Notes: generated by a model not told the origin, from the sequence alone. Counted from the stretch's first letter, positions 1-8,796 are shown. The stretch: DNA of 64,000 nt from Halorubrum ruber (GCF_018228765.1 NZ_CP073695.1:1364001-1428000); one strand, 5' to 3'. Translations and numbers: made by a program.

Positions 1-874
1 GGACGGCGTGTGGAGCGAGGGGCCTTGGCGCCACGAGACCATCCTCGAACCGGACGGGGAGTGGTACGAGAACGAGGACCAGTCTCGGGGGATGATCTAC
101 ACGTTCCGCGACCCCTGGTTCTTCGAGGACCCGGAGACGGGCGAGACAAACCTCCTGTTCGAGGCGAACACGCCGGTCCCCGTCGACAGCGACCGGTGCG
201 ACGGCGACGAGGCGCAGACGGAGTTCAACGGGAGCGTCGGCGTCGCCGCGTCCCCGAGCGGCGACCCGCTCGACTGGGAGCTCGAACCGCCGCTTCTCGA
301 CGGCGTCTGCGTCAATCAGGAGCTCGAACGCCCCCACGTCGTCCCCCGCGACGGCCGGTACTACCTCTTCTTTTCGAGCCACATGCACACCTTTTCGCCC
401 GGTCTCCACGGTTTCGACGGCCTCTACGGGTTCGTCGCCGACTCGCTCCGGGGGGAGTACGAGCCGCTGAACGGGTCCGGGTTAGTCGTGACCAACCCAG
501 CGAGCGTCCCCTTCCAGGCGTACTCTTGGATGGCGTTTCCCTACCGGGACGAGATACTCGTTCAGAGCTTCTACAACTACCGCGAGTTCGCCGGCGACTC
601 GCTCGACGGCATCGCGGACCTCTCGGAGGCCGAGCAGCGACGCCGGTTCGGCGGGACGCTGAGCCCGACGCTTCGGCTCGACGTCGACGGCGATCGGACG
701 CGCATCCACGGCACGCTCGCGCACTGGCACATCCCCACCTCGGAAGAGGAGCTCCCGGACACCGACGAGTATCGACCGCCGGACGAGGTAGGCTCGGACG
801 ACGGCTACGTCGATCGGGTGGACGCCCGGATGGATCGCCACCGGACCGTCGGGTACCTAAGGAGCAACTACTGA
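1..874 (+). CDS. GH68 fructosyltransferase (levansucrase-like), 5' end outside window
   Basis: Glycoside hydrolase family 68 enzymes transfer fructose from sucrose to make levan or inulin, normally outside the cell. The visible part is the C-terminal two thirds. An RDP motif (in FRDPWF, about codon 34 of the visible frame) gives the transition-state stabiliser, and ELERPHVV near codon 106 holds the acid/base glutamate. The N-terminal catalytic aspartate and any signal peptide lie before base 1. The reading frame is open at the window edge, so the GTG at base 8 is internal rather than the start. The gene overlaps the end of the convergent GH32 gene by 7 bases. Family is clear; levan versus inulin product is not. 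Confidence 0.88.
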   Translation, partial: DGVWSEGPWRHETILEPDGEWYENEDQSRGMIYTFRDPWFFEDPETGETNLLFEANTPVPVDSDRCDGDEAQTEFNGSVGVAASPSGDPLDWELEPPLLDGVCVNQELERPHVVPRDGRYYLFFSSHMHTFSPGLHGFDGLYGFVADSLRGEYEPLNGSGLVVTNPASVPFQAYSWMAFPYRDEILVQSFYNYREFAGDSLDGIADLSEAEQRRRFGGTLSPTLRLDVDGDRTRIHGTLAHWHIPTSEEELPDTDEYRPPDEVGSDDGYVDRVDARMDRHRTVGYLRSNY

Positions 875-3021
875 GACTCTGTGCCGGGCGCCGCGGCGGG
901 CGAGCCCGTCACGGGCGTGATCGCGGATTCGAGCTCCCAGACGTCGAACTCGGCGACCGTCGCTCGCCCGTCTTCGGCGTTCACCGATAGCCCGGTACTG
1001 TTCTCGGCGGGATACACCCGGCTGGTCAGGCAGTGCCGCCCGTTGGCGAACAGCTCGATCACCGAGCCGTCGAGGAACGCCCGGAGCGACAGGGGCTCGT
1101 CGTACGGCGGCACGGACAGCCGCTGGGTGTCGGCCGCCCCGACCTCCCCGCGGCTCGACTCCGAGCGGTCGACGATCAGTTCGCCCTCGCGCGTGTAGCG
1201 GATCGCCGTCCGCTCGTCTCGGTCGGTCGATTCGAACACCGAGAGTTCGAACGCCGAGGCGTCCGCCAGCGACACCTCCAAATCGACCTCCAGCGTCCGG
1301 CCGTCCGCGTCGAGCGCGTGGCGGCGCTCGTCGAGGACGTCCGGGACCGCGGTCGACAGTCGGCGCTGGCGGAGCCGATCCACCTCGGCGGCGGGTCGCT
1401 GCCGGAGTCGTCCGTCGTCGCCGAGCGACAGCACCCGCGGGAGCGACAGGGCTCCGGACCACCCGGCGTCCCACTGGGCGCTCGTCTCCCGCGTCTCCGG
1501 GAGCCACCCCCAGGTCAGGTAGCGGTCGCCGTCTCGGAGCGACTGCGGCGCGTAGAAGTCGCCGGGGTCGAGCACGCCCCGGTGAGCGACGTCGAACTCG
1601 CCGTCGTCGATCTCTCCGAGGAAGTACACGACATCCTCGTAGTTGGAGACGTGGAGGAGCGACCGCTCGCCGAGGTCCAACAGCTCCGGACACTCCCAGA
1701 CGGCGCCGTGTCCGTCGTCTCCCGTCAGCAGCGGCCCCTCGTACTCCCACTCGCGGAGGTCCGAGGACGCGTACAGGAGGGCCGTCCCGCCTCGGTCGGA
1801 GATGCCGCTACCGATGAGCTGGTACCACGTCTCGCCGTCCCGCCAGACCGCGTGGTCGCGGAACTCGATCTCCCAGTCCTCCGTCGACAGGAGGTCGAGA
1901 TCGGACGGCGGCTCCTCGATCACAGGATTCCCCGGGTCCTTGTTCCACTCGCGGAGGTCCGGCTCCCCGCTCGTGGCGAGACACGGGAGCTGCCAGCGGC
2001 CGTCCCCGCCCGTGTAGAGGATCGTCGGCGTCCCGTCGTCGTCGACCGCACATCCCGACCAGCAGCCGTCGCGGTCGGGGCCGTCCGGAGACGGCGAGAG
2101 CGCGATCGGCTCGTCGGTCCAGTGAAGGAGGTCGTCGCTGACGGCGTGGCCCCAGTGGATCGCGTTGTGAAACGGCCCTGCGGGGTTGTACTGGTAAAAG
2201 AGGTGGTACCGCCCGTCCAACCGGATCAGCCCGTTCGGATCGTTCAGCCAGTTCGCCGGCGGGGTGAAGTGATAGCGCGGTCGGCCCGGGTCGTCGGCGA
2301 ACGCCTCTCGCATCGCCGTCAGCTCGTCGGCCGTCTTCGGACGGCCGGGCTGGTCACCGCCGCCGTCGACCGCCGACAGACAGCCGGCGACCAGCTCCGA
2401 GCGCGCGTCGGCGATCGGCTCGGCCGCGGACTCGTCGAACGCCACCGGCGCTCCGACGCCCATGACGCCGCCGCCGCGGTCCCACGAGACCACGGTCATC
2501 TCGTTCGGGACGTCCCGGTCACCGCGGACGGTCGACGCGAGCACTTCGCCGTTCGAAGGCACCGCGCGCTCGTAGTGAGCCGTCGGGACTGCCCCTCGAT
2601 CGCAGGTCGGGATCCGAACCGAATCGAACGCCGTTACTGCCGGGTGGTCGTCGTAGAGCGTCCGCCAGAGCACGCCGGTGGGTTCGGCGACGCTCTCGGT
2701 CCCGACCGCGTCCGGCGCCACCGGATCGATCCCGATGTCGTCGACGACGGCCATCGCTCGAAGCGTGAGCAGTAGCCCGCCGCCATCTGCGAGAAAGGCG
2801 TCGAAGGCGTCCCCGGTACCCTCAGAGAGGAGACTCTCTTCGATCGGCGCGTCGCGGTGCCACCACAGCACGTCGCACTCGTCGGTAACTTCTCCGACTT
2901 CGGCGGGGGAGACCCGCACGATTTCGACCGACCGTGCCTCCAGCCACGACAGCGCTGCCCGCTGTTCGTCCGACGGCGCGCCGTCACAGACGAACCCGAC
3001 TCGTGTCTCGCGGCCAATCAT
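868..3021 (-). CDS. GH32 fructan/sucrose hydrolase with N-terminal ThuA/GATase-like domain
   Basis: GH32 enzymes hydrolyse sucrose or fructans. The catalytic module begins around residue 240 and shows NWLNDPNG (nucleophile Asp near residue 260), FRDHAVW (near 388; the canonical RDP is RDH here) and WECPEL (acid/base Glu near 443), followed by a C-terminal beta-sandwich. The first roughly 225 residues form an alpha/beta domain resembling ThuA/glutamine-amidotransferase-like folds; its role is unknown. The ATG at 3021 is preferred (717 residues) over an in-frame TTG at 3069, because the protein then begins right before the first beta strand. No signal peptide is seen, so it is probably cytoplasmic. 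Convergent with the GH68 gene, suggesting a make-and-break fructan pair. Confidence 0.88.
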   Translation of the reverse strand: MIGRETRVGFVCDGAPSDEQRAALSWLEARSVEIVRVSPAEVGEVTDECDVLWWHRDAPIEESLLSEGTGDAFDAFLADGGGLLLTLRAMAVVDDIGIDPVAPDAVGTESVAEPTGVLWRTLYDDHPAVTAFDSVRIPTCDRGAVPTAHYERAVPSNGEVLASTVRGDRDVPNEMTVVSWDRGGGVMGVGAPVAFDESAAEPIADARSELVAGCLSAVDGGGDQPGRPKTADELTAMREAFADDPGRPRYHFTPPANWLNDPNGLIRLDGRYHLFYQYNPAGPFHNAIHWGHAVSDDLLHWTDEPIALSPSPDGPDRDGCWSGCAVDDDGTPTILYTGGDGRWQLPCLATSGEPDLREWNKDPGNPVIEEPPSDLDLLSTEDWEIEFRDHAVWRDGETWYQLIGSGISDRGGTALLYASSDLREWEYEGPLLTGDDGHGAVWECPELLDLGERSLLHVSNYEDVVYFLGEIDDGEFDVAHRGVLDPGDFYAPQSLRDGDRYLTWGWLPETRETSAQWDAGWSGALSLPRVLSLGDDGRLRQRPAAEVDRLRQRRLSTAVPDVLDERRHALDADGRTLEVDLEVSLADASAFELSVFESTDRDERTAIRYTREGELIVDRSESSRGEVGAADTQRLSVPPYDEPLSLRAFLDGSVIELFANGRHCLTSRVYPAENSTGLSVNAEDGRATVAEFDVWELESAITPVTGSPAAAPGTESQ

Positions 3022-3120
3022 AGCAAAGATAACTTGCTCCCGAGTAAAAGTCGTATCGTCTCCGGTCAACGCCGACGCGGTGGCGCCGATCGCCCGCGGC
3101 GAGACCGTCGTCGCCCGACC

Positions 3121-5571
3121 CTACGCCCCCTCTGCGTTCGATTCGGCGGCCTCCGCGTACGACTCTGCGGCCTCCGCGTCTGCGGTCGGGGGCTCGGCGG
3201 GTTCGACGTTACCGAGCCGGAGCGCGTTGCCGGTGACGCCGAGGCTCATCCCCATGTCGCCGACGACCACGGCCATCGCGACGCTCACGTAGCCGAGCGG
3301 GGCGCCCGCGGCGAGCAGCGCCTTCACGGCGAGCGAGGCGCCGATGTTCGTCCGGATCGTCGAACTCGCGCGCGAGGAGAGATCGACCACGTACGGGAGC
3401 CGCGTCAGGTCGTCGGCCATCAGCGCCACGTCCGCGGTCTCGATGGCGGTGTCGGCGCCGGCGGCACCCATCGCGATCCCGACGTCCGCGGCCGCAAGCG
3501 CCGGCGCGTCGTTGATCCCGTCGCCGACCATCGCCACGCCGTCGGCCTCGGCGCCGAGCTCGCGCACCGCGTCGACCTTCTCCTCGGGGAGCAACTCCGC
3601 GCGCACCTCGTCGACGCCGACGCGCTCGCCGATCGCCCGGGCGGTCCGCTCGTTGTCGCCGGTGAGCATCGCGACGCGGTCGATCCCGAGCTCGTGGAGC
3701 CGGTCAACGACCCACGCCGCCTCCGGGCGGACGGTGTCCGCGACCGCGATGACGCCCTCTAACTCCGTCTCCGTCCCCACGAGCACGACCGTCTTCCCCT
3801 CGGCCTGGAGCCGCGGGATCGTCTCGCTCGCCAAGTCGAGGTACTGGCCGTGATCGCAGGACTCGGGCTCCGCGGGGGCGTCGGCTCCCTCGGCGCCGTC
3901 TCGATCCGCCAGCGCGGACCCGCCGTCGGCGCGGACGTGCGCGTGGCTCAGGTCGAAGCCGAGCTCCTCGAACAGCGATGGCTTGCCGGCGTAGTGCGTC
4001 TCGCCGTCGAGGTCGGCGCGCACTCCCTCGCCGGTCAGCGCCTCGAAGTCGGTGACCTCGACGTCGTCGCTCGCGGCGTCGGTACCACCGGTCCCGTCCG
4101 CGGACTCGCTCCCGCGCGCGACGATCGCCGCCGCGACCGGGTGTTCGCTCCGCCGCTCGATCGCGGTCGCACACGCGAGGACGTCGTCGGCCTCGCGGTC
4201 GCCGAGCGGGACCACGTCGGTCACCGACAGCTCGCCGCGCGTGAGCGTCCCCGTCTTGTCGAGCGCGACGGCGTCGACGTCGCCCGCGGCCTCCAGGTGT
4301 TCGCCGCCCTTGATGAGGACGCCGTTGCGCGCGGCCGCGGTCACGCCGGAGACGACGCTGACGGGGGTGGAGATGACGAACGCGCACGGGCACGCGACGA
4401 CGAGCAGCGTGAGCCCGCGGACGAACCACGTCTCCGCGCCGCCGCCGACGAGGAGCGGGCCGAGCGTCGCCGTGGCGATCGCCCCGACCACGACGATCGG
4501 GGTGTAGACGCTCGCGAAGCGGTCGACGAACCGCTCGGCGCGCGTCTCCTCGCCGTTGGCGGCCTCGACGAGCTCGACCACCCTCGCGATGGTCGACTCC
4601 TCGGCGGGCGCGGTGGCCTCCACTTCGAGGTAGCCCGCCTCGTTGATCGAGCCGGCGTACACCTCGTCGCCGGGCTCCTTCTCTGCGGGGACGGACTCGC
4701 CGGTGATCGGCGACTCGTCGACCGCGCCGGAGCCCTCCTTCACGACCCCGTCGAGGGGGACGCGCTCGCCGGGGCGCACCGCGAGCCGCTCGCCGGTTGC
4801 GACGCTCTCGGCGGGCACCGTCTCCTCTTCCCCGTCGCGGATCACGACCGCGTCGTCGGGCGACAGCTCCATCAGCTCGCGGAGGGAGGTGCGCGCCCGG
4901 TCGATGGAGTAGCGTTCGAGCAGCTCCGCGACCGAGAACAGCACCGCGAGCGTCGCCGCCTCGAACGGGAGGTCGACGAGCAGCGCGGCGACGACGCCGA
5001 CGCTCATCAGCAGGTCGATGTCGAGGCTCAAGCCCCGAAGCGAGTAGAGCCCGTTCCGCAGGATCGGCGGGGCCGCGACCGCGACCGCCAGCAGGAACGC
5101 GACCGACGCGCCGGTGACGGCCCACGGGCCGAGGAACCCCACGCCGCCGACCGTCGCGAACGTCGGGTCGAGCCCCGGGAGAAGCCACTCCAAGACGAGG
5201 CCGACCGCGAGGAAGACGCCGCCGACCGCGGTCGCGATCGCTCGGGGGCTCGTGAACAGGTCGTCGGCGACGCCGTCGGAGTCGGCGTCTTCGACCGCGT
5301 AGCCGGCGGCCTCGACAGCGGCCGTCAGCGCCTCGACGTCCGTCACGTCGGGGTCGTACGTGACCACGACGACGCCCGTGGTCGGGCGGGTGTCGATCGA
5401 GAGGACGCCCTCGCGGTCGAGCGCGCCCTCGACTTTCCCCGCGCACGACGAACAGTCCATGTCCGGCACGGCGAGCCGGAGCCGCGCGCCGTCGGGGGTG
5501 TCGGTCGCGCCGCCGCCGGGCGGATCCGTCGCCCCGTCGTCGGGGCCGTTCGATTCGCGTGAGTCGCTCAT
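3121..5571 (-). CDS. Heavy-metal P1B-type ATPase, zinc/cadmium/lead exporter type
   Basis: A membrane pump that uses ATP to move transition-metal ions, probably outward. Domains in order: acidic N-terminal leader, a heavy-metal-associated domain with CSSC (Cys40 and Cys43), membrane segments, a GES-containing actuator domain, a CPC motif in the membrane (about residue 393), the phosphorylation motif DKTGT (about 437) and GDGINDAP (about 681). The last membrane segment carries DMG near residue 773, matching the D-x-G signature of the P1B-2 (ZntA-like) group rather than copper pumps. Length of 816 residues fits a full enzyme. The N-terminal Pro/Gly/Asp-rich stretch is a typical halophile extension. 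Substrate assignment is inferred from these motifs. Confidence 0.9.
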   Translation of the reverse strand: MSDSRESNGPDDGATDPPGGGATDTPDGARLRLAVPDMDCSSCAGKVEGALDREGVLSIDTRPTTGVVVVTYDPDVTDVEALTAAVEAAGYAVEDADSDGVADDLFTSPRAIATAVGGVFLAVGLVLEWLLPGLDPTFATVGGVGFLGPWAVTGASVAFLLAVAVAAPPILRNGLYSLRGLSLDIDLLMSVGVVAALLVDLPFEAATLAVLFSVAELLERYSIDRARTSLRELMELSPDDAVVIRDGEEETVPAESVATGERLAVRPGERVPLDGVVKEGSGAVDESPITGESVPAEKEPGDEVYAGSINEAGYLEVEATAPAEESTIARVVELVEAANGEETRAERFVDRFASVYTPIVVVGAIATATLGPLLVGGGAETWFVRGLTLLVVACPCAFVISTPVSVVSGVTAAARNGVLIKGGEHLEAAGDVDAVALDKTGTLTRGELSVTDVVPLGDREADDVLACATAIERRSEHPVAAAIVARGSESADGTGGTDAASDDVEVTDFEALTGEGVRADLDGETHYAGKPSLFEELGFDLSHAHVRADGGSALADRDGAEGADAPAEPESCDHGQYLDLASETIPRLQAEGKTVVLVGTETELEGVIAVADTVRPEAAWVVDRLHELGIDRVAMLTGDNERTARAIGERVGVDEVRAELLPEEKVDAVRELGAEADGVAMVGDGINDAPALAAADVGIAMGAAGADTAIETADVALMADDLTRLPYVVDLSSRASSTIRTNIGASLAVKALLAAGAPLGYVSVAMAVVVGDMGMSLGVTGNALRLGNVEPAEPPTADAEAAESYAEAAESNAEGA

Positions 5572-5708
5572 TGTCCGACCCTATCCGCCGCATCATTATT
5601 AATCCAACTGCCATTCTCACGGGTTATTTTATAAGTAATTATTAAAATATCGATTAGATATACTAAAACATCCGCGAGTATTTACCCGTCGGTGGGCTAC
5701 TCGCGGGC
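5572..5708. promoter_or_regulatory. AT-rich divergent promoter region
   Basis: This spacer between two divergent genes is strongly AT-rich against a GC-rich background, including a run around 5620-5670 with TTTTATAAGTAATTATTAAA. A TATTTA box at 5679-5684 lies 25 bases before the DUF5518 start codon, as expected for a leaderless transcript. On the minus strand an ATTAATAATG stretch near 5600 could serve the metal pump gene. Confidence 0.5.
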
Positions 5709-6071
5709 ATGACAGACTGGCGCGCCGTCGGCTATGGGTTCGTCGTGATGCTGATCGCCGGGGTGTTGGCGACCGCCGTCCCGGTCGTCGGACACGCGGC
5801 CGCCGGGCTCGTCGGCGGGTTCGTCGCGGGCTACCTCGCCGGCGGCGGCCTGCTCTCCGGCTTCTGGCACGGCCTGCTCGCGGGGTCGGTGAGCGGGGTC
5901 GTCGTCACGCTGCTGCTCGCCGCGTTCGGCGGGCTCGTCGGTCTCGTGGGCGGCCCGCTCGGGAGCCTGCTCGGCGGCGCCGGCGTCCTCGTGGTCGGGC
6001 TGTTCCTCACGTTTCTGTTCGCCGTCGACTCGGCGCTCGCGGGCGCCATCGGCGGCGTGGTCGGGAAATAA
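5709..6071 (+). CDS. DUF5518-family small membrane protein
   Basis: A 120-residue, almost entirely hydrophobic protein with about four membrane helices (roughly residues 9-25, 28-50, 55-80 and 85-115) rich in Gly, Ala, Val and Leu, and many GxxxG-type small-residue patterns. This composition matches the haloarchaeal DUF5518 family, whose function is unknown. It starts at an ATG 25 bases after a TATTTA box. It is transcribed away from the metal pump and is followed by one of the dispersed structured repeats. A later gene (53272-53649) has a similar Gly-rich membrane architecture. Confidence 0.7.
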   Translation: MTDWRAVGYGFVVMLIAGVLATAVPVVGHAAAGLVGGFVAGYLAGGGLLSGFWHGLLAGSVSGVVVTLLLAAFGGLVGLVGGPLGSLLGGAGVLVVGLFLTFLFAVDSALAGAIGGVVGK

Positions 6072-6128
6072 GCACGTTTTTGCGAGACAGTCGGTTTTAA
6101 GGGGGTCAAAAAAGGTAGTTTCCTCATC

Positions 6129-6431
6129 GGCGCGCGCCTCCGAGCGGTCGTTTTTAAACGGCCGCGAGGAGCGCGTGCGAGGGAGTCGCGAGCGCTTTTA
6201 AGCGCGAGCGACGAGGCTGGGGAGGCGTGAGGTGCGGTCGCTGTGCGGGGCGGGACTCAAAGGGGCAGCCGCGAGGAGGCCGTAGGCGACGCAAGCACCG
6301 CAGCGAAGGAACGGAGTGACTGAGCGAGGAGCGTGGTTCGAGAGAGCGAAGCTCTCTCGTCATCACGAAAGGCGCAAAGCGCCTTTCGAACGACAGCGAG
6401 CGTACGGCCTCCTCGCGGCTGGGGCTTTGGG
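6129..6431 (+). repeat. Dispersed structured element, copy 1, core
   Basis: Copy 1 of six. Hairpin A has CTCC/GGAG, a tandem GA/GA internal loop and an upper stem GCGGTCGTT/AACGGCCGC. Hairpin B has GTCGC/GCGAC, again GA/GA, and GCGCTT/AAGCGC. The invariant block GGGACTCAAAGGGGCAG follows, then the long stem C, CAGCCGCGAGG pairing with CCTCGCGGCTG at the 3' end. Two extra perfect hairpins sit in the apical region: 6339-6359 (loop GAA) and 6366-6388 (loop AAA). The element fills the gap between two convergent genes. No conserved reading frame. Confidence 0.8.
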
Positions 6432-6535
6432 GGTGTTTGCCGCTGATCGGTTAGCAGTTATTTATAAGCGATCGGCTGGGGCTCCAGAGAGATGCGCCAC
6501 TACGGTCACCCCGCTGGCTTATAAAAAGATGACTG
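6432..6535 (+). repeat. TATA-containing 3' tail of structured element copy 1
   Basis: After the core, the 3' arm sequence CGGCTGGGGCT is repeated about 50 bases further on, preceded by TTATTTATAAGCGATCGG. A second box, GGCTTATAAAAAG, follows at about 6518-6530. The same alternation of a TTTATAA box and a CGGCTGGGGCTTTGG block occurs after the other copies. Confidence 0.6.
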
Positions 6536-6551
6536 GAGCGGCAACTGGTTT

Positions 6552-7025
6552 TTAAGCGCTCTCGACGGCGTCGAGGACCGCCTCGTAGTCGGGTTCGTTC
6601 GTCGGGTCGTCGGCGACCCAGTCGTAGACGACCTCGCCGTCGTCGTCGATCACGAACACCGCCCGGTTGGCGATGCCGTGGAGGCCCAGCTCGGCGATGT
6701 CGATCTCCAGCCCGTACGCCCGGATCGCGTCGCCGGCCATGTCGCTCACGAGGTCGAACTCGATCCCGTGCTCCTCGCGGAACGCGCCCTGCGAGAACGG
6801 CGAGTCGGCGCTGACCCCGAAGAGGGTCGCGCCGGCCGACTCGAACGCGTCGGCGCGCTCCTGGAACGCGATCATCTCATTCGTACACGGCGGCGTGAAC
6901 GCGCCGGGGAAAAAGGCGAGCACGACCGGCCCGTCGCCGATCTCCTCGTCGAGGTCGAACGGCTCGTGGTCGCTCGTGCCGACCGTCGCGGTGAACGTGG
7001 GTGCGGCGTCGCCTGTGGATACCAT
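6552..7025 (-). CDS. Peroxiredoxin, AhpC/TSA family, 1-Cys type
   Basis: Thiol peroxidase that reduces hydrogen peroxide or organic peroxides in the cytoplasm. The thioredoxin fold shows FFPGAFTPPCTNE with the peroxidatic cysteine at residue 47, preceded by the conserved Pro and Thr. It is the only cysteine in the 157-residue chain, so there is no internal resolving cysteine and an AhpE/1-Cys mechanism with an external thiol is inferred. The ATG at 7025 is chosen because the sequence MVSTGDAAP matches the usual start of the family; an in-frame upstream start at 7049 would add an atypical octapeptide. Confidence 0.88.
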   Translation of the reverse strand: MVSTGDAAPTFTATVGTSDHEPFDLDEEIGDGPVVLAFFPGAFTPPCTNEMIAFQERADAFESAGATLFGVSADSPFSQGAFREEHGIEFDLVSDMAGDAIRAYGLEIDIAELGLHGIANRAVFVIDDDGEVVYDWVADDPTNEPDYEAVLDAVESA

Positions 7026-7106
7026 CTTCACACAGTACGGTCGATTCACGCAAAAGGCTTGTCGCGACCGCGTTCGGTGCCGGTGTCGGCGCGGGGTCGC
7101 GGACCG

Positions 7107-7610
7107 CTACTCGCGGTCGAGGTACTCCTGTTGGATCGCGACGATCTCCGAGGAATCATCACAGTCGGCGTACCGCCGGAGCGGCTCGTCGTTGAGTTCG
7201 AGGAACGTCTCGCCCCACGTGAACTTCGACAGGACCCGCTCGGCGTGGTCGCGCTCGCCGAGGATGATCAGTGCGGCCGCGAACGCCTCGACCGTCGTGA
7301 GCCGCATCGGCCGCCCGAAGTTCACGGGATTGGCGGCGACGAGGTACGGGAGCGCGCGGTGCTCGCCGGGTAACGAGAACATTTTCTCGCCCGCCGACTC
7401 CCACGAGCAGTCGAGCGCGACGAGGGCGCTCTCGCGGGCCATCTCGGCGTCCGCCGGCGAGAGCGCCCGCTCGGCGTGGGGGTTGAGGACGACCCCGTAC
7501 GGCGTGGCCCGGTCCGAGCGATGGAGCGCCGCGAGGTCGAAGCGCGCGAGCTTCCGGGCCGTACACTTGTCGGGGTCGTCGTCGCCCTCGTACCGGACGT
7601 GGAGGTCCAC
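7107..7610 (-). CDS. tsr3: Tsr3, 16S rRNA aminocarboxypropyltransferase (DUF367)
   Basis: Tsr3 transfers the 3-amino-3-carboxypropyl group from S-adenosylmethionine to a hypermodified pseudouridine in the decoding region of small-subunit rRNA. The N-terminal [13 protein letters not shown] segment, the [10 protein letters not shown] block, the ALDCSWE motif and [13 protein letters not shown] are the conserved family features. At 167 residues it is full length for archaea. It starts at GTG, and a TTATA box lies about 24 bases upstream, favouring this start and a leaderless mRNA. It is not obviously co-transcribed with its neighbours. Confidence 0.93.
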   Translation of the reverse strand: MDLHVRYEGDDDPDKCTARKLARFDLAALHRSDRATPYGVVLNPHAERALSPADAEMARESALVALDCSWESAGEKMFSLPGEHRALPYLVAANPVNFGRPMRLTTVEAFAAALIILGERDHAERVLSKFTWGETFLELNDEPLRRYADCDDSSEIVAIQQEYLDRE

Positions 7611-7631
7611 ACCCCGGATTCGACGGAGTCG

Positions 7632-7639
7632 CCTATAAG
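7632..7639 (-). promoter_or_regulatory. TATA box of tsr3
   Basis: On the minus strand the sequence GCTTATAGGC is centred about 25 bases before the GTG start of tsr3. This is the archaeal TATA-to-start spacing for a leaderless transcript and supports the chosen start codon. Confidence 0.5.
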
Positions 7640-7691
7640 CCGTGCGGACGTGGACAACACAAAAATACGCGGAGCCGTCGCCCGCCGCCCG

Positions 7692-7802
7692 TCACGGGGC
7701 GCGGGTCCGGGTCAGGATCGGTTCCGAGTCGTCGCTCTCGGCCGGGACGCGCGTCCGCGTCTCGACCGGCGCCGGTTCGTCGTCCGTCGTTAGTTCACAC
7801 AT
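7692..7802 (-). CDS. Possible 36-residue acidic micro-protein
   Basis: In the 428-base gap between tsr3 and cofE, an ATG-started frame of 36 codons on the minus strand encodes an acidic, proline- and threonine-rich peptide beginning MCELTTDDEPAPVETRT and ending LTRTRAP. Third codon positions are mostly G or C and the composition is typical of haloarchaeal proteins, unlike random frames here, which are Arg-rich. No domain is recognised. It would be divergent from cofE. The rest of this gap is AT-richer (7850-7930) and shows nothing else I can support. Confidence 0.35.
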   Translation of the reverse strand: MCELTTDDEPAPVETRTRVPAESDDSEPILTRTRAP

Positions 7803-8038
7803 CGCAGGCCACGCTTGCCGCTCGTGGTACAAAACTGTTCGGCTGAATGTCTCGTTATCTCTTCTATCTCCTAATATACGTTTATCTTTTCTCCCTGTAC
7901 AACGAATATCAAACAGCTATTTCGGATTTAGTTCGACGAACGATGATACGCATCGTCGGATCTCGCGCCACGGTCCCGATACCGTCAAACCGACCCGGTA
8001 CCGGCGGTGTTTTTCCTCGTCGCCGCGCAGGTGATCGT

Positions 8039-8794
8039 ATGGAGCTGTTCGCGGTTCCGGACCTCCCGGAGATCCGGGAGGGAGACGATCTGGCGGCCAT
8101 GATCGACGAGCGCGTCGACCTCCGTGAGGACGACGTGGTCGTCGTCGCCAGCACGGTCGTCTCGAAGGCCGAGGGGCGCGTCTTCGACCTCGACGACTTC
8201 CCGGCGAGCGAGCGCGCAGAGGCGGTCGCCGACCGGCTCGCGGAGATTTCGGGCGAACAGAAGGATCCGCGCTTCGCGCAGGCCGTCATCGAGGAGTCGA
8301 CGGAGCTCCTCATGGAGGCGCCCTTCCTCCTCACCGCGACGCGCTTCGGCCATATCGGCGTTAACGCCGGCATCGACCGGTCGAACGTTCCCGACGGCGA
8401 CCTGCTGCTGCTCCCCGAGCGCCCCTCCGAGAGCGCGGCGCGGATCCGCGAGGGGCTCGCGGCCGACCGCGTCGTCGTCAGCGACACCTGCGGGCGCCCG
8501 TTCCGCCACGGCCAGCGCGGCGTCGCGATCGGCTGGGCCGGAACCCCCGCCAGTCGCGACTGGCGCGGCGAGACGGACCGCGACGGCCGCGAGATGGGCG
8601 TCACCGTCCAGAACGTGATCGACGAGCTGGCCGCGGCCGCCAACCTCGTCGCGGGCGAGGGCGACGGCGGAACCCCCGTCGTCGTCGTCCGCGACTGGGA
8701 GTTCGGCGACCACGACGGCTCGGACAACCACTTCCGCGAGGTCGAGGGCGACTTCGTCCGGCAGGCCCTGCGGGAGTGGACCTTCGACGAATAA
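8039..8794 (+). CDS. cofE: CofE, coenzyme F420-0:L-glutamate ligase
   Basis: CofE adds glutamate residues to coenzyme F420-0 with GTP, completing the F420 side chain in the cytoplasm. The 251-residue protein shows the conserved features of the family: LREDDVVVVASTVVSKAEGR near the N-terminus, GVNAGIDRSN around residue 106, and the SDTCGRPFRHGQ and AIGWAG motifs. The ATG at 8039 gives the usual MELFAVPDLPEI start; the longer in-frame extension upstream lacks coding character. It is 2 bases from mer, so the two form an operon that joins F420 maturation to an F420-dependent enzyme. Confidence 0.95.
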   Translation: MELFAVPDLPEIREGDDLAAMIDERVDLREDDVVVVASTVVSKAEGRVFDLDDFPASERAEAVADRLAEISGEQKDPRFAQAVIEESTELLMEAPFLLTATRFGHIGVNAGIDRSNVPDGDLLLLPERPSESAARIREGLAADRVVVSDTCGRPFRHGQRGVAIGWAGTPASRDWRGETDRDGREMGVTVQNVIDELAAAANLVAGEGDGGTPVVVVRDWEFGDHDGSDNHFREVEGDFVRQALREWTFDE

Positions 8795-8796
8795 CC

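Noticed and set aside
868-2775. Long Arg-rich frames antisense to the GH32, P-type ATPase, peptidase and Liv genes
   Set aside because: They are GC-skew shadows of real genes in other frames, with Arg/Pro/Ala-dominated composition and no domains.
6129-6535. A CRISPR array or rRNA fragment as explanation for the repeated elements
   Set aside because: There are no short direct repeats with unique spacers of constant length and no similarity to conserved rRNA segments.
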